NCBI GenBank assembly: GCA_026874595.1
Contig: CM049317.1
Location: 34,489,401 to 34,553,400 of the forward strand
Direction: 5' to 3'
Length of the DNA: 64,000 nucleotides
Source of the DNA: Sipunculus nudus
Lineage: Eukaryota; Annelida; Sipuncula; Golfingiida; Sipunculidae
Numbering within the stretch: position 1 is the stretch's first letter; each line of letters starts with the position of its first letter. Below are positions 23,965 to 34,266 of this stretch, piece after piece. The notes beneath the pieces are model-generated. The model was not told where the DNA came from, did no database searches, and saw nothing but the letters and a program-made list of their open reading frames with translations. Both the position numbers and the translations under genes were made by a program.

Positions 23965-24302
23965 GTTATTCGAACCTCTCATGAAATTTCATCACCTCCT
24001 TGTATTTAAGAATTTAAGTAAAGTTGCAAACAAGCAAACAAGCTAAATATCCAAACAACTAACCCTTCAAGAAATCATGATAAATATCTGCAGGCTAAGG
24101 TTTAAATTCATGACAGTCTTACTGGCAACATTGCCACTTGTGAACGGTAAACGATTTTTTTTTTATATTCCGGTATGGATATAGGTTATCGTTTACAGAG
24201 ACATATATTTACCGAAATATAATATGCATTTTACATAAATGTCACCCAAACCCTTAGCTACAAATACACTATAATTAAGCAATAATAAATGAAGCATATA
24301 TT
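23965..24302. repeat. 3'-flank repeat, unit 1 (copy A)
   Basis: About 335 bases that match 24606..24945 by eye. Shared landmarks are cattcgaacctctcatgaa, gcaaacaagcaaacaagct, ctgcagg, gagacatata and acccttagctacaaatac. The two units are separated by a short satellite block. The same pair exists at 56165..56520 and 56935..57255. Confidence 0.75.
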
Positions 24303-24324
24303 AGAAAAATTGTAAGGAAATCTA

Positions 24325-24605
24325 TCTATCATCATTCAGCAGGGATGTAAAGTAGAACTATATATATCATTGGTCGACAGTGATGTTAGGTCGAGCTGTC
24401 TGTCATCGGTCGACAGTGCTGTTAGGTAGAGCTCTCTATCATCGGTCGACAGTGTTGTAAGGTAGAGCTATCTAGAGCTATCTATCGGCGGTCGACAGTG
24501 TTGTAAGGTAGAGCTATTTTTCGTCTGTTCACAGCGATGTAAGGTAGAGCTTTTAAACATCGGTTGGCAGTAAACGAAGGCAGAGCTATCTATCATCAGT
24601 AAACA
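24325..24605. repeat. Short 36-bp-type satellite block near gene B
   Basis: About seven degenerate monomers (tcggtcgacagtgntgtaaggtagagctatct), some with a doubled tctagagctat. In the second copy the same block at 56530..56925 has become a 46-bp compound repeat. Confidence 0.85.
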
Positions 24606-24944
24606 GTCATTCGAACCTCTCATGAATCTGCATTAGAATCCTTTTATTTAGCAGCTTGAGTAAGTTGCGAACAAGCAAACAAGCTGAATAATCAAACAAC
24701 CAACCTATCAATTAACCATGCTAAAATAACTGCAGGTTAAAGTTTTAATATAGTAAGCATACCAGTCTAACTAGCGACATTGCCCCATTTGAAGCGTACA
24801 CGACATTTAATAAGTATGAATACAGATTAGTTTTGTTTAGAGAGACATATAAACCAATATAAAATATGCATTTCACATGGAGGTCATTCAAACCCTTGGC
24901 TACAAATACGTTATACTTAAGCAATAGAATGAAGCATATTTATA

Positions 24945-24945
<1 letters not shown>
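24606..24945. repeat. 3'-flank repeat, unit 2, adjoining gene B
   Basis: The second unit of the 335-base flank repeat, ending at the TAT microsatellite 50 bases from the gene B tail. On the minus strand AATAAA occurs at 24643..24648 and is conserved at 56964..56969. It could serve as a poly(A) signal some 380 bases beyond the full-length stop, which is unproven. Confidence 0.55.

Positions 24946-24946
<1 letters not shown>

Positions 24947-24982
<36 letters not shown>
24947..24982. repeat. TAT microsatellite at gene B 3' end
   Basis: About 12 units of (TAT)n just downstream of the gene B tail on the minus strand. It is shorter at 57257..57287 beside gene C. Confidence 0.95.
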
Positions 24983-25030
24983 TTATTCTGAAACACCGGT
25001 TTTGATAAGCGTTTTGCCATCAGATCCTCC

Positions 25031-25929
25031 TTATCCAGATTTCTTCGTCTTGGGCTTGCGACTGATTGGGGTTTTGCTACTTTTCTTATAATTTTTCTTC
25101 TCCTTTGCTTTATCCTTTTTAGCTTTGCTTTCTTTTTTGCTACCTTTGCCATCCTTTTTCTTCGTTTTCTCTTCCTCACTGTCATCCTTGCCTTTCGATG
25201 CTTTTTTATCTGTCTTCTTCTTTCCTTTAGGTTTCTTCTTAGATCCGCTGCTCTCACCCTTTCCTTTTCGACTTCCCTCTTTGTTTCCTTTTTCTTTTTC
25301 CTTCTTTTCTACAGACTTGTCCTTTGAGCCACCACTTTCTTCATCGCTGGAACGATCTTTGCTATCTGGGTCATCCTCTGATGAAGATTCTGAGTCAGAG
25401 TCGTCGACTTTCTGGCGGCGACACTTTGAGTCACCTTTACCCCAATCCTCTTAGCAACAATCATTGTCGGAACGTCTTCCTAACGGTTCCTGAAGGTGGT
25501 ATCCCCATCTCCATACTGCGCTTGAGTCGTGGCTACCAGGACGGCAGGCACAGCCACATTGAAAACCTCGACATATATTTCTGTGATGTCCTTGACGGTG
25601 ATGCTGCCCGCGGTCTTCTTCAGAAGATTCCTCAGAGCTCCCGTCACTCTCTTTTGACTCTCCGCTGTCATTCTTTGTCTCTTTAGATTGATTTTTGTTT
25701 TTTCTTTCTTCCCTGCTTCCATTGTCCTTTTTGGATGTACTCTCACTGCTCCCGTCAGTCTCTTTTGACTCTCCGCTGTCACTCTTCGTGTCTTTAGATT
25801 GATTTTTATTTTTTCTTCCTTCCCCGCTTCCACTGTCCTTTTTGGATTTACTCTCACTGCTTCCGGAATCTTTACTGTCACTGTCTTTCTCCCAGGAGCG
25901 ATCACTTCCTTGGCGTCTGTCCATACAGT
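25031..25929 (-). CDS. Gene B exon 9: Lys/Ser/Asp/Glu-rich tail with Cys/Trp module
   Basis: The final exon follows a ccctcAG acceptor at 25930..25931 and is read in the phase set by exon 8. It has three parts. First come imperfect repeats rich in Ser, Lys, Asp, Glu and Gly ([20 protein letters not shown]). Next is a compact module with [17 protein letters not shown] and DNDCC. Last is a very basic end reaching KPKTKKSG and TAA at 25031..25033. A TAA at 25451..25453 stops this frame at codon 159 of the exon, directly after DNDCC; gene C has ACA there. Beyond it the frame stays open to the same final stop as in gene C. If used, the early stop removes about 140 residues. Charged repetitive tails occur in biomineral-associated proteins, but I cannot assign a function. 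Confidence 0.72.
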
Positions 25930-25935
25930 CTGAGG

Positions 25936-25989
<54 letters not shown>

Positions 25990-26033
25990 GAACATGAATA
26001 CACAGAAAAGTCTCATCTCTCTCTCTCTCTCTC

Positions 26034-26076
<43 letters not shown>

Positions 26077-26408
26077 CATTTGGTTTCATTATCTCGTCTT
26101 TTTCTTTATATAATTTACATGTTTAATATTAAACAAATTGTATTTTCATACAATTTTCCGTGCGATATGTTTCTATATGTAGCACATTAACAACAGGATT
26201 CCTTTATATCAAAGAAAAATATTGAACCATGCCGTTTTCAGTATTGTACAGAGTTAACAGAATTGGATTCCAATAAAGGTCAAGCTCTTTTTCAACAAAG
26301 GAAAAATATTTGATGCATCGAATTCCTAATAAGCTTTGTTGACTAAATATGATATTTTTCACGTTTAAAATACATTCAAATAATTATATTTTAAGTATGT
26401 ATACCTAC
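25930..26408 (-). other. Intron 8 of gene B
   Basis: A 479-base intron with a TA tract (25939..25983), a CT tract (26016..26035) and a second TA tract (26036..26073). The long minus-strand YIYIYI frames across it are microsatellite artefacts. The gene C equivalent is 58222..58607. Confidence 0.8.
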
Positions 26409-26981
26409 CCTCGTTGCATGTCAGATTGGCAATTTCTGCGATCTGTGCAGCAATCTCCGTTATGTTTTCAAGTGAATAGACCAGGAAATTGTCAAAAGCA
26501 ATCTCCCCCAGTTTTGTCCGGTTATAATCGGTTGTCGCACCAACTGCTATGATGTAAATACCTGCATCCTTTGCCTTCTGAGCTTCAACAATGGTGTTAT
26601 TTGGCTCGATGTTGCTGTCGCTGTCTGTGATGACCACACATACCTTGGGGATCCCCCTTCTGCCACCGCCTGATGAACCACTGAACAGACCTCTTCCCAT
26701 GAGTCTTAGCGCCTCCTGGGTGTTGGTTGCCCCGGCTTCGTACGGCACTGACTGGATATCACTTATCAATTCATCTCTTTCTGTGTACACATTTAAGTCG
26801 AAAATAATCGAAGCCCACGTCGAAAACCGGATCATGGCTACATTGGTGCCGTTAACAGAGACATCTAGCTGGTACAGAAGGTCGGACACATTGCTCTTTA
26901 TAAATTCCCACTGGTCTTCTCCAATGGACGACGACGAATCCATAACTAGAGCTAAATCAACGCGGTAACCACATGGTCCAA
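26409..26981 (-). CDS. Gene B exon 8: second VWA domain
   Basis: A 573-base phase-1 exon encoding a whole VWA fold of 191 residues. It opens GPCGYRVDLALVMDSSSSIG, giving the MIDAS DxSxS motif. It then has TNTQEALRL with the MIDAS Thr, and VVITDSDS with the MIDAS Asp. Metal-dependent ligand binding is therefore possible. Sequons include NVS, NGT, NNT, NRT, NIT and NLT. The acceptor is tttacAG at 26982..26983 and the donor GTAGGT at 26403..26408. Gene C differs at eleven residues in the domain by my count. The short ...LTCNEG end leads straight to the tail exon. Confidence 0.93.
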
Positions 26982-27327
26982 CTGTAAACAGAAGGAAAAG
27001 ATCGAACACTTAAACGATATTTAGAAGAGACAATGAGAACTACAAACAAAATATAAATATACATACATTAAACCCTCTAAATTACGACCGCCAACGAGGC
27101 CTCGATAAAGTGGTCGCATTTTCGAAGTGTTCGTCTGAGTGAAATCTAATTTAAAGGGGGGATTGGGACCGTGAATAAGTGGTCGTTATTTTGAGATGGT
27201 CGCTAAACCGAGGTGGTCGTTATGCGAGGTTTCACTGTATACACCTCGTTAAACATGCAAAACAGCAGCTATCAGAATTCTTTTATTTTTTAAATACGTA
27301 TAAATAAATAGACAACAAAAAATCTAC
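26982..27327 (-). other. Intron 7 of gene B
   Basis: A 346-base intron. About half of it is a TA-flanked MITE (27066..27237) missing from the gene C intron, which is only 143 bases (59181..59323). Confidence 0.8.
27066..27237. mobile_element. pogo/Tc1-like MITE in intron 7
   Basis: A 172-base insertion flanked by TA on both sides (27064..27065 and 27238..27239). On the minus strand it starts cagtgaaacctcgcataacg. The other end, read on plus, is cattaaaccctctaaattacg, a recognisable inverted relative. CAGTGAAACCTC-like termini with a TA target are typical of pogo/Tigger-type short elements. The element is absent from gene C. Confidence 0.65.
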
Positions 27328-27471
27328 CTGGACACGGATCCGTGTTACATGATTCAAGTTCGTACGCTGGACCGTCACAGGTAAATCCTCGCATACAGTC
27401 CCGTCCTCTTATTCTTTGGCCATGGTTGCAATCTTTTGAGCAAGCACTCCAGTTTCCCCACTCCATCCAAC
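27328..27471 (-). CDS. Gene B exon 7: TSP1 domain between the VWA domains
   Basis: A 144-base phase-1 exon for one TSP1 repeat, with WMEWGNWSACSKDCNHG (WxxWxxWxxC), RIRGRDC and SCNTDPC. The WxxW pattern is a possible C-mannosylation site. The acceptor is aaaAG at 27472..27473, with a weak pyrimidine tract, and the donor GTAGAT. Gene C exon 7 differs by one residue that I can see (Arg to Pro after DCM), far less than exon 5. Confidence 0.9.
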
Positions 27472-27583
27472 CTTTTTATACAATGAGAGCACTGTGAACA
27501 TGGGGTGCATAGGTTAAACTTTAAATCTGACATATAAGAAAAATTTGCCCAATAAATTTACTTGATTTGCTTTACCATACAAG

Positions 27584-27647
<64 letters not shown>

Positions 27648-28071
27648 CTTCAAAACAAAACATAAGGTTTTATCTTCTTGAGAATCAAATATATATTAGT
27701 ATATTAAAATTAATATTAAAAGGTAAATTGGTCTATTGGAAATTTAAAACTGAAATCTATTCCCATCAGAAAAAAAATTGTTATAGTAATTTCTTAAAAG
27801 GTATAGATAGATTGAAAAATAAATACGTTAAGTTCGATAAATTGTAAATTATTATGCTATTTTTCTTAACACTTCTAAAAGGTGTCATGGCCTTTTGCCG
27901 GGCCTCCGGGTCTCTCCTTACTCAATATGACATTCATAAAAAAAGGCGTGACTTAGTAATGAGCATATAAACATAAAGAAATCCATGCACATCATTAAAG
28001 CTACAGAAGGAAACTTTAATTATAAGAACTAAACTATTAAATTTATCGGTGATGTATTCCGCTGTCCTTAC
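27472..28071 (-). other. Intron 6 of gene B
   Basis: A 600-base intron containing a TA microsatellite at 27588..27647. I see nothing else in it. The gene C equivalent is 59468..60072. Confidence 0.8.
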
Positions 28072-28665
28072 CCCCTTCCTTCTCAACAGCTTGACACGTC
28101 AGCTCCGATACCTCACCGGCGATACTAGCCAGGGTGGTGAAGTTTGAGGCAAGCACCACCGCGTCGGGGTCGGACGCTATTCCTCTCAGTTCTGCTTCAT
28201 TCACCCCCTCAGTGATCCCGATGACGATGACAGTCGCGTTACTCTCTTGTTTCAGTTTGTTCGCTTCCGGGATGGTGTTTTCCTGTTGGACCGTACTGAC
28301 ACCGTCCGTTATGACGACTACTATTTTCGGGACATCTGATCGCATACCCCCAGCTTCTGTTAGCACCATTTCTCGGGCTACTGCCAATCCCCCTTGAGTG
28401 TTAGTTCGCCCAACCCTATACGGCAAACTGGATATTGCGTGCATCATTAAGGTTTTATTGAAATAAGTATCAAGGTCGAATTCTAGCCTCGCGTCCTCGC
28501 TGAACGTTACCACAGACAGCCGGGTCTTGTTCTCGGCAATATAGAGGAGCTTAGCAGCCGTGGCCACAAAAGCCCTCACGTAGAACCAGTTATCCAGACC
28601 AATGGAGGAAGAGGAATCCACCACGAAGACAATGTCTGCTCTGCCTTCGCACCCTTATTCCAGAT
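28072..28665 (-). CDS. Gene B exon 6: first VWA domain
   Basis: A phase-1 exon for a VWA domain of about 195 residues. MIDAS residues are all present: VVDSSSSIG (DxSxS), RTNTQGGLA (Thr) and VVITDGVS (Asp). Sequons NKT, NKT, NAT and NFT are visible. The donor is GTAAGG at 28066..28071. The strongest acceptor, ttcacAG at 28666..28667, puts an in-frame TAA at 28655..28657 three codons in; gene C has a 6-base longer, stop-free version there. A second AG at 28654..28655 would start the exon at 28653 in the same phase and avoid the stop. Either that site is used or the gene is disrupted. The rest of the domain is intact. Confidence 0.85.
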
Positions 28666-31413
28666 CTGTGAACGATGGAGAGATCAATGTTGTAAATTAT
28701 TCTTTAAGTGAATTAAAAAAAAAGAAAACCATAAAATCCGCTCAGGTCGCCTGAGGAATGGTAACAATCTTTATGTATACCACCAGTAATTTTTAAATAT
28801 AAACTTTGCGATAAGTGTATACCATGCCGTCTTCGAAAGCAGTGGTCGTAATAGGGATTGACCCACGGAAACCGAGATGTCTTTACATAGAAGATGACTG
28901 TATCAAATTATTGAACAATAAAATGTTGAAATTTCTGGTTTTTACTCTACAACTATGTGCAATTAAGCTTCTGGATTTAATTAAACAGTTTTCCGAAAAC
29001 GTTTTCATATATTAGCTTCATGTATTATAGCTTAGGGCACAGCAACACTTAAGTTTGTATGTTAAACTAAAATGACATTAAATGTGTAATAATTTAATTA
29101 TATCATAATTTTTTTTAAAGATATAATAAAAAATTAATTCACAAAAGTTTAGGAATTATAAGTAATGTCATTTTGAGTAAGCATTTAGATTAAAACGAAA
29201 TTCAAACAAATACAGATTGTGGGCTTCGTTTGAGAAAAAAATAGCCAAAGCATTAAGAAGCATTTTTATCTTGTAAAAGTGTATGATAAAATATATTTTC
29301 TGTCTTCACAAGGACTACTAATTTGAGGTCATCGAAAAACTTCTCGATTTTATTAAAGTTTGTGCAAAGAGCTGGTAGAGCATTTATATGGGATCTTTTC
29401 CTCTATTTATTTACATTACAAACTGCAAATTTGTTTTAGGTAAAGATGTACTTTTAAAAATGATTGAAAAATCCATGAAATAAGCATTAATAAGGGTACA
29501 AGTAGAACAGACAGTTGACGAGTAAGGAATTTCTGAATTCTAATCTGATGCATGTCTAAAATGTATATCGACATTTTCTATGTTAGATGAATGGCCTAAA
29601 ATGAATGATTCTCCAGTATGAACTGATTTTATTCTTTAAGCTCTGCTGACCTTCATTCTGACTTAGTATAGGCATCGTCCTTTAGGTGCTTGAAACAACA
29701 AGCACCTACACTTCTCAATATCTACAAATATTCCTTGACATCCGAAAATAGTCACGGATTTATATTCTATTTGAGAAGAGAAAATATACGCGCCTAAAAT
29801 CAGAAACAATGTTCAAAAGTGATTAAAAACTATTTGGCATCCGTGAATTTGGAGTCAAGACAAGATGCATGGAAAGGTCTGGCTCGTCTAGTTTAAAAAA
29901 TTGGCTCAACCAGTCTTTCAGAACTCTAACTTAACGTAACACGACATTTATTGACGTTTTAGTCAATTAAATATATTAAGGGCATCTCTTGCAGTAGGTT
30001 TCTTTTAAACTATTATTCTCTCTTTTACTCAGATAAGTTTCATCAGTCATTTATACAGGTGAGTTGTGAGCTTTTACTCTTTAAACCCTTTTGGTCTGAA
30101 CATTTTCACAAACGTTAATATATATCAGCCTTGGCATTGCCATTTACAGTAGCTATTTTTTTATTATGTCCAACGGTGAAAGACATACAAAAGGATTCAC
30201 CCTAGTAACTAATCACAATATCAAAACGAAGCTTAGTTGATAAAATTGCTAATTTAAAGCCAGCTCACGGTTTAAATCATGCCTTACAACAATGATACAA
30301 TCCAACAAAAATTGCGCCCGGGCATGTGCGAGTTGCGCATATCTGACTTAGATTTAAACTAGTCGTTTATCATTTTGTTTCTGCATGTTAGATATGATAT
30401 TTTGGAATAACTTTATCATTTAGATTCACATCTGATAAAATTTGAAAAAAAAAACAAACCATGTATAGTTGAAAAATCAATGCAAAAGAGAGATGGGAAG
30501 ATTCAGTACAAGAATTATGGATAATTCATGCGCAATCTTATATCAGTTTTAATGACAATGAAAATAATACGAGCTCAGTGATAAATCTGCAATAGCTTTG
30601 GCCGGAAAATCAAAGCGTACTCAAAACTGAAATCCGTCAACCAACTTCATACGACGCAGGACCTGGAGTTAGGAAATTTCTTTCCATACAAAATAAAAAA
30701 ACAAACAAACAAACAACGACCAACCAATGTTCAGGATCGCGAAGTCTTACCATCATTCGAAACATCCCGCGATCATTAATAAATGTCTGAATTTGCTCTA
30801 AAGAAAACACAATCAAGGAAGAATTTGAAGAAAAAAAAAACACTCAAAAAGAACAGATACAATTCCACACTCTGTCACATCGACAAACAGAAAACAATCC
30901 GGAGGCGCCGCAAAAAAAAAACAAAAAAAAAAAAACCTGAGAAATCTGAGTATTTTGTTCAATACCCAGTGCTAGTGTAAGACAAATGTAGGTAAGCTCT
31001 TATTGAGACTTTTAGCCAAACGTTTTCAAAAGAATCAACAAATCAATAAATCTTAAAAAAAAAACTAGAAAATTAGCAATAGTTGTATGAAGAACATTAT
31101 GTCAATAATCAAGACGCAAGAATAATATGACAAAGATGTCAAAACGAATGCGAAATTATGAAACTGCCGCGCCAAATCTGAATTAAACGGATAATGCTTA
31201 GCTAGAACGAATGTCTACCAGGCGGACGAACACACCAAAATTAATTCAGTGAAAACCTACGTTGGCATGATAGAAAATTGGTCATAAAGAAAGTCTTCCT
31301 CCAGGCACATTAACAGAGATTAATTATTCACCAATATTTCCTAGGTAATCAGTTATAAAAAGCTGTGTTATAGAATATAGATCACATCCAGTGAAAACTC
31401 TCAAAACACTTAC
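28666..31413 (-). other. Intron 5 of gene B
   Basis: A 2.7-kb AT-rich intron with A-runs near 30830..30940. It aligns in parts with gene C 60673..62934. I see no exon-like TSP1 or VWA sequence in it. Confidence 0.7.
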
Positions 31414-31575
31414 CGCCACAAAGCGTGGTGATACAATTCTGATATTTTTCAGTGACATTTCCAGGACACTTATAGGCTCTGTCAGGTATAGGTCGACATT
31501 CTCTCGTACTTCTCTGAGTTCCCCATCCACATTCCTCTGAACACAGACCCCAGGGACCCCATGACTGCCACGAAC
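31414..31575 (-). CDS. Gene B exon 5: TSP1 domain
   Basis: A 162-base phase-1 exon encoding WQSWGPWGLCSEECGWGTQ, then TRECRPIPD and ITTLCGG, with six cysteines and an NVT sequon. The acceptor is ccatAG at 31576..31577 and the donor GTAAGT. It corresponds to gene C exon 5 (62935..63096), from which it differs at about 14 of 55 residues, much more than the VWA exons differ. Confidence 0.92.
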
Positions 31576-32372
31576 CTATGGATAAATACAGAAACACATG
31601 CAAGAGGAAAGCATGTGATCCATTTACAGATAAGAAAATTGAAAATTACTAGTTATTCATAGTCCGATAATGCACTGAGGATTCAGAATTAATAACGGAT
31701 AAAATGTCCCATATAAAAACCACCTTTCATGGTTTCAAATCAATTTGAACTAATAGGGTATCACAAAGTATCTCCCACTTATTGAAAATTAGCCAATGTT
31801 TCAAATTTATTGACATAATATGTCTTTGCTTTTCTGAACGTAAGACTTTTGTACAGTCACCACCAGTCCACATATCATTATTCCTACTTCTGAGACTACA
31901 GTACGGGGACGGATCCTGGCTAACGATTTTGATCAAGGCATTAATATCCTACACACACAACTCCAGGAAGGTGACATTTTCTTTTAGTGATATGTAGTAA
32001 GATTTTCTTGTTATTTCCAGTAAACTACATCATTTGACATTGGGTTTCTACAGACATCCACTTCACATGATCTCATGATTCTGGAGACGTTTAAATGCCA
32101 TTATGATTATGTGACACGTAGATACCCCTGCCTCATGATACAAAACATTCCACCAGAGGTCACTAAAACTAGGTGATTTGCAGAGTAGGCATACTATGTT
32201 TGGCCACTTGTGGAGATTGATTGAAAAAAACATTTACGATTTCCTGATATATAAAGTACATTTAGAATCACCTCAGCTTCTACAGATTGAAAGAAAATTC
32301 GCCAGTCCAAGGTCGATCGCTTACTTCTGAAATGAAACGTATGGTATAAAAAACGATAACTTGTCCACTCAC
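31576..32372 (-). other. Intron 4 of gene B
   Basis: A 797-base intron with no recognisable feature. Its left part aligns with gene C sequence at 63097..63840. Confidence 0.7.
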
Positions 32373-32522
32373 TTAAACAGAATTTTGCATCACGAACACA
32401 GCTCTTTGTTTCGGACAAGGGTTGATTACAGACACTAGGACATGTTCTACTTCTTATCCTGTATCCATGTGTGCTGCATCCGTAGCATGTAGACGTCCAC
32501 GTACGCCACTCTCCAGGAGTAC
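32373..32522 (-). CDS. Gene B exon 4: TSP1-like domain
   Basis: A 150-base phase-1 exon encoding GEWRTWTSTCYGCSTHGYRI, then RSRTCPSVC and SCVRDAKFC. The WxxWxxxC start and spaced cysteines fit a TSP1 repeat with a slightly unusual CYGC in place of CSxTC. The acceptor is cttgcAG at 32523..32524 and the donor GTGAGT at 32367..32372. The gene C equivalent would fall just beyond the right edge. Confidence 0.85.
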
Positions 32523-34104
32523 CTGCAAGAAATGATGACCGTATATCAATTAGCAGAAATTGTTATATTTTTTACATGTTTGCCTCCGATAGGAAGGTAT
32601 GCGTTTTTCCCGTTCGTGTGTGTTTGTATGCGTGTTTTTGTGTTTGTTCACAACACATCCCTCGGAATCACTAACGGGGTCCATGAACTTTCCAGGGCAC
32701 CTCGGGAAGAAGCTTAGGAATAATCGATTATATTTTGCGTTGGTCCAGCTCATGATCTGTATCCAGGAAGAACTTTCAGGAATATTCGCAAATGTGCAGT
32801 TACATATGCCGATTGAACATGGAAATATGGACCGAATCAATGAATTTACTTGTTGTAGAAAATATGCAGCGATGAACCTGATCATATGGGCCAAAACGTG
32901 AATGAAAGCACGGGTTGCAGAGTACTCCACACTAAGGACCGCCCACATGGCGGAGGCCTGCATTCCGATAATGCATATTTCTCGTTTCACATGAGTTCAC
33001 GTGTTTCTTCAGGTTCTAGCTCATCATGATATTATGTCTTTACATGAGCCTTCTGTTAACCTCGAGTTCTTAAAACACGTCATTTTATATGTCCCCCTTT
33101 TGTGATGTTTTATTATAGGAACATGGTCCAAACTTTATGCTGCAGCAATAAATGAAATCAACCATGAGCAAAGAGTGTTCATGTACCCTTCAATACAATA
33201 AGTATGGAATAATTCTGAACTACAATAAATTATTTCTGTAAATTAAGAATCCGTTGTTCATGCGCATGGTAAATTCTCTGTTTAATTTTGTAAAGGTAAG
33301 TGAACGAAATCGGATATTGGGCTGGTAAGCCTACTCGAGGCGTGATACAAGTAATATCGAGAATGTATCGCAGTGGTCTTGCATCAGGTTGCATTCATAT
33401 TGTGATAAACGGCTAAGAATTCTAAGAATTATGAATTTACACAATAGTCTACATTTGAGCCCACAACCTAAACTGAAACACCGTCTACATGGACACGGGT
33501 CTTTCCTGTATCGCCTGCCAGTTGCCTGCGTCCTGTAACCCGTGCGAGCCATCCTTGTGTTCATGCGGTTATAAATTCAACAAACATGCCGAGGAGTTTA
33601 GCCAAAGTGCTGGGTTAAAACGGATTTTTTCTCACTCATGTATGGTATCATAAGAAAGTACACAAAACAGTGCTAACGATTAGTCTGGCTTATATTGATT
33701 GACACTGTACCTGCAGGCCATGAAGCAATGTCAGAAATGGCGAAAATATTTGCATCTTCATAAGGCCTTATAATGCGTTCCTCAGACTTCGATGTAACGA
33801 CATTCTGGCGCCCGTAATCTGGTCGTAATGCCAGAGGGTCGATATGACGCTACATGGAAGGTGGGATTGGCAGCATAAATACCTGATGGGCAAATAGTTC
33901 CTGTTACATAACCACTTCACATTTTTATTATTATTTTATGTTTATTCATTTGTCTAGATTATTTATAACATAATTTAATTTGTCATTTGTGCACGAATTA
34001 AACTGGGTAAATGAGACGAATAAAATTCAATGTCCACATGGCGAAGGCTTGCATTCCTTGGAATGAATATTTCTAGTTTTTATCATATATAAGACAGTGC
34101 CCAC
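32523..34104 (-). other. Intron 3 of gene B
   Basis: A 1.6-kb intron. The piece 32935..32990 resembles 34020..34075, the sequence just downstream of exon 3 (shared ccacatggcg, ggcntgcattcc and atatttct), so an exon-plus-flank duplication may have decayed here. No intact TSP1 exon is left. Confidence 0.5.
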
Positions 34105-34266
34105 CACACGGGTCCACCAGGCAGTTCTCGGTGTCAGTACTGTTGCCTTCGCAGTTACCGTTGGACGTTCTGATGGTGCCGTAGAAACACCAACGATGGC
34201 GCGTGCGCGTCCCTGGCTGGGCACACCTACTGCAGCCAGACCAGCCGTACCAGGTACCCCAGGATG
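34105..34266 (-). CDS. Gene B exon 3: TSP1 domain
   Basis: A 162-base phase-1 exon with WGTWYGWSGCSRCAQPG, then HRWCFYG, an NST sequon and ENCLVDPC. The acceptor is a strong ttttttttcAG at 34267..34268. The donor GTGGGC at 34099..34104 is less typical but gives the right phase. Six cysteines fit a TSP1 fold. The gene A and gene C equivalents lie outside the window. Confidence 0.85.

Noticed and set aside
24940-25257. Arg/Lys-rich protein in another frame of the tail
   Set aside because: Low-complexity A/G-rich codons leave all minus-strand frames open here. The splice phase and shared stop support the KPKTKKSG frame instead.
25451-26089. YIYIYI-leading proteins over the tail exon
   Set aside because: The leading part is the TA microsatellite of intron 8, upstream of a good splice acceptor; the real exon starts at 25929.
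32599-32990. Coding exon in gene B intron 3 around PRCPGKFMDPVSDSEGC
   Set aside because: An open frame with a few cysteines but no TSP1 or VWA motif, and no splice sites in the phase needed.
33470-33570. Extra TSP1 exon in gene B intron 3 (RTGYRT...DPCPC)
   Set aside because: It lacks the WxxW start, most cysteines and a correct acceptor and donor. At best it is a decayed exon.
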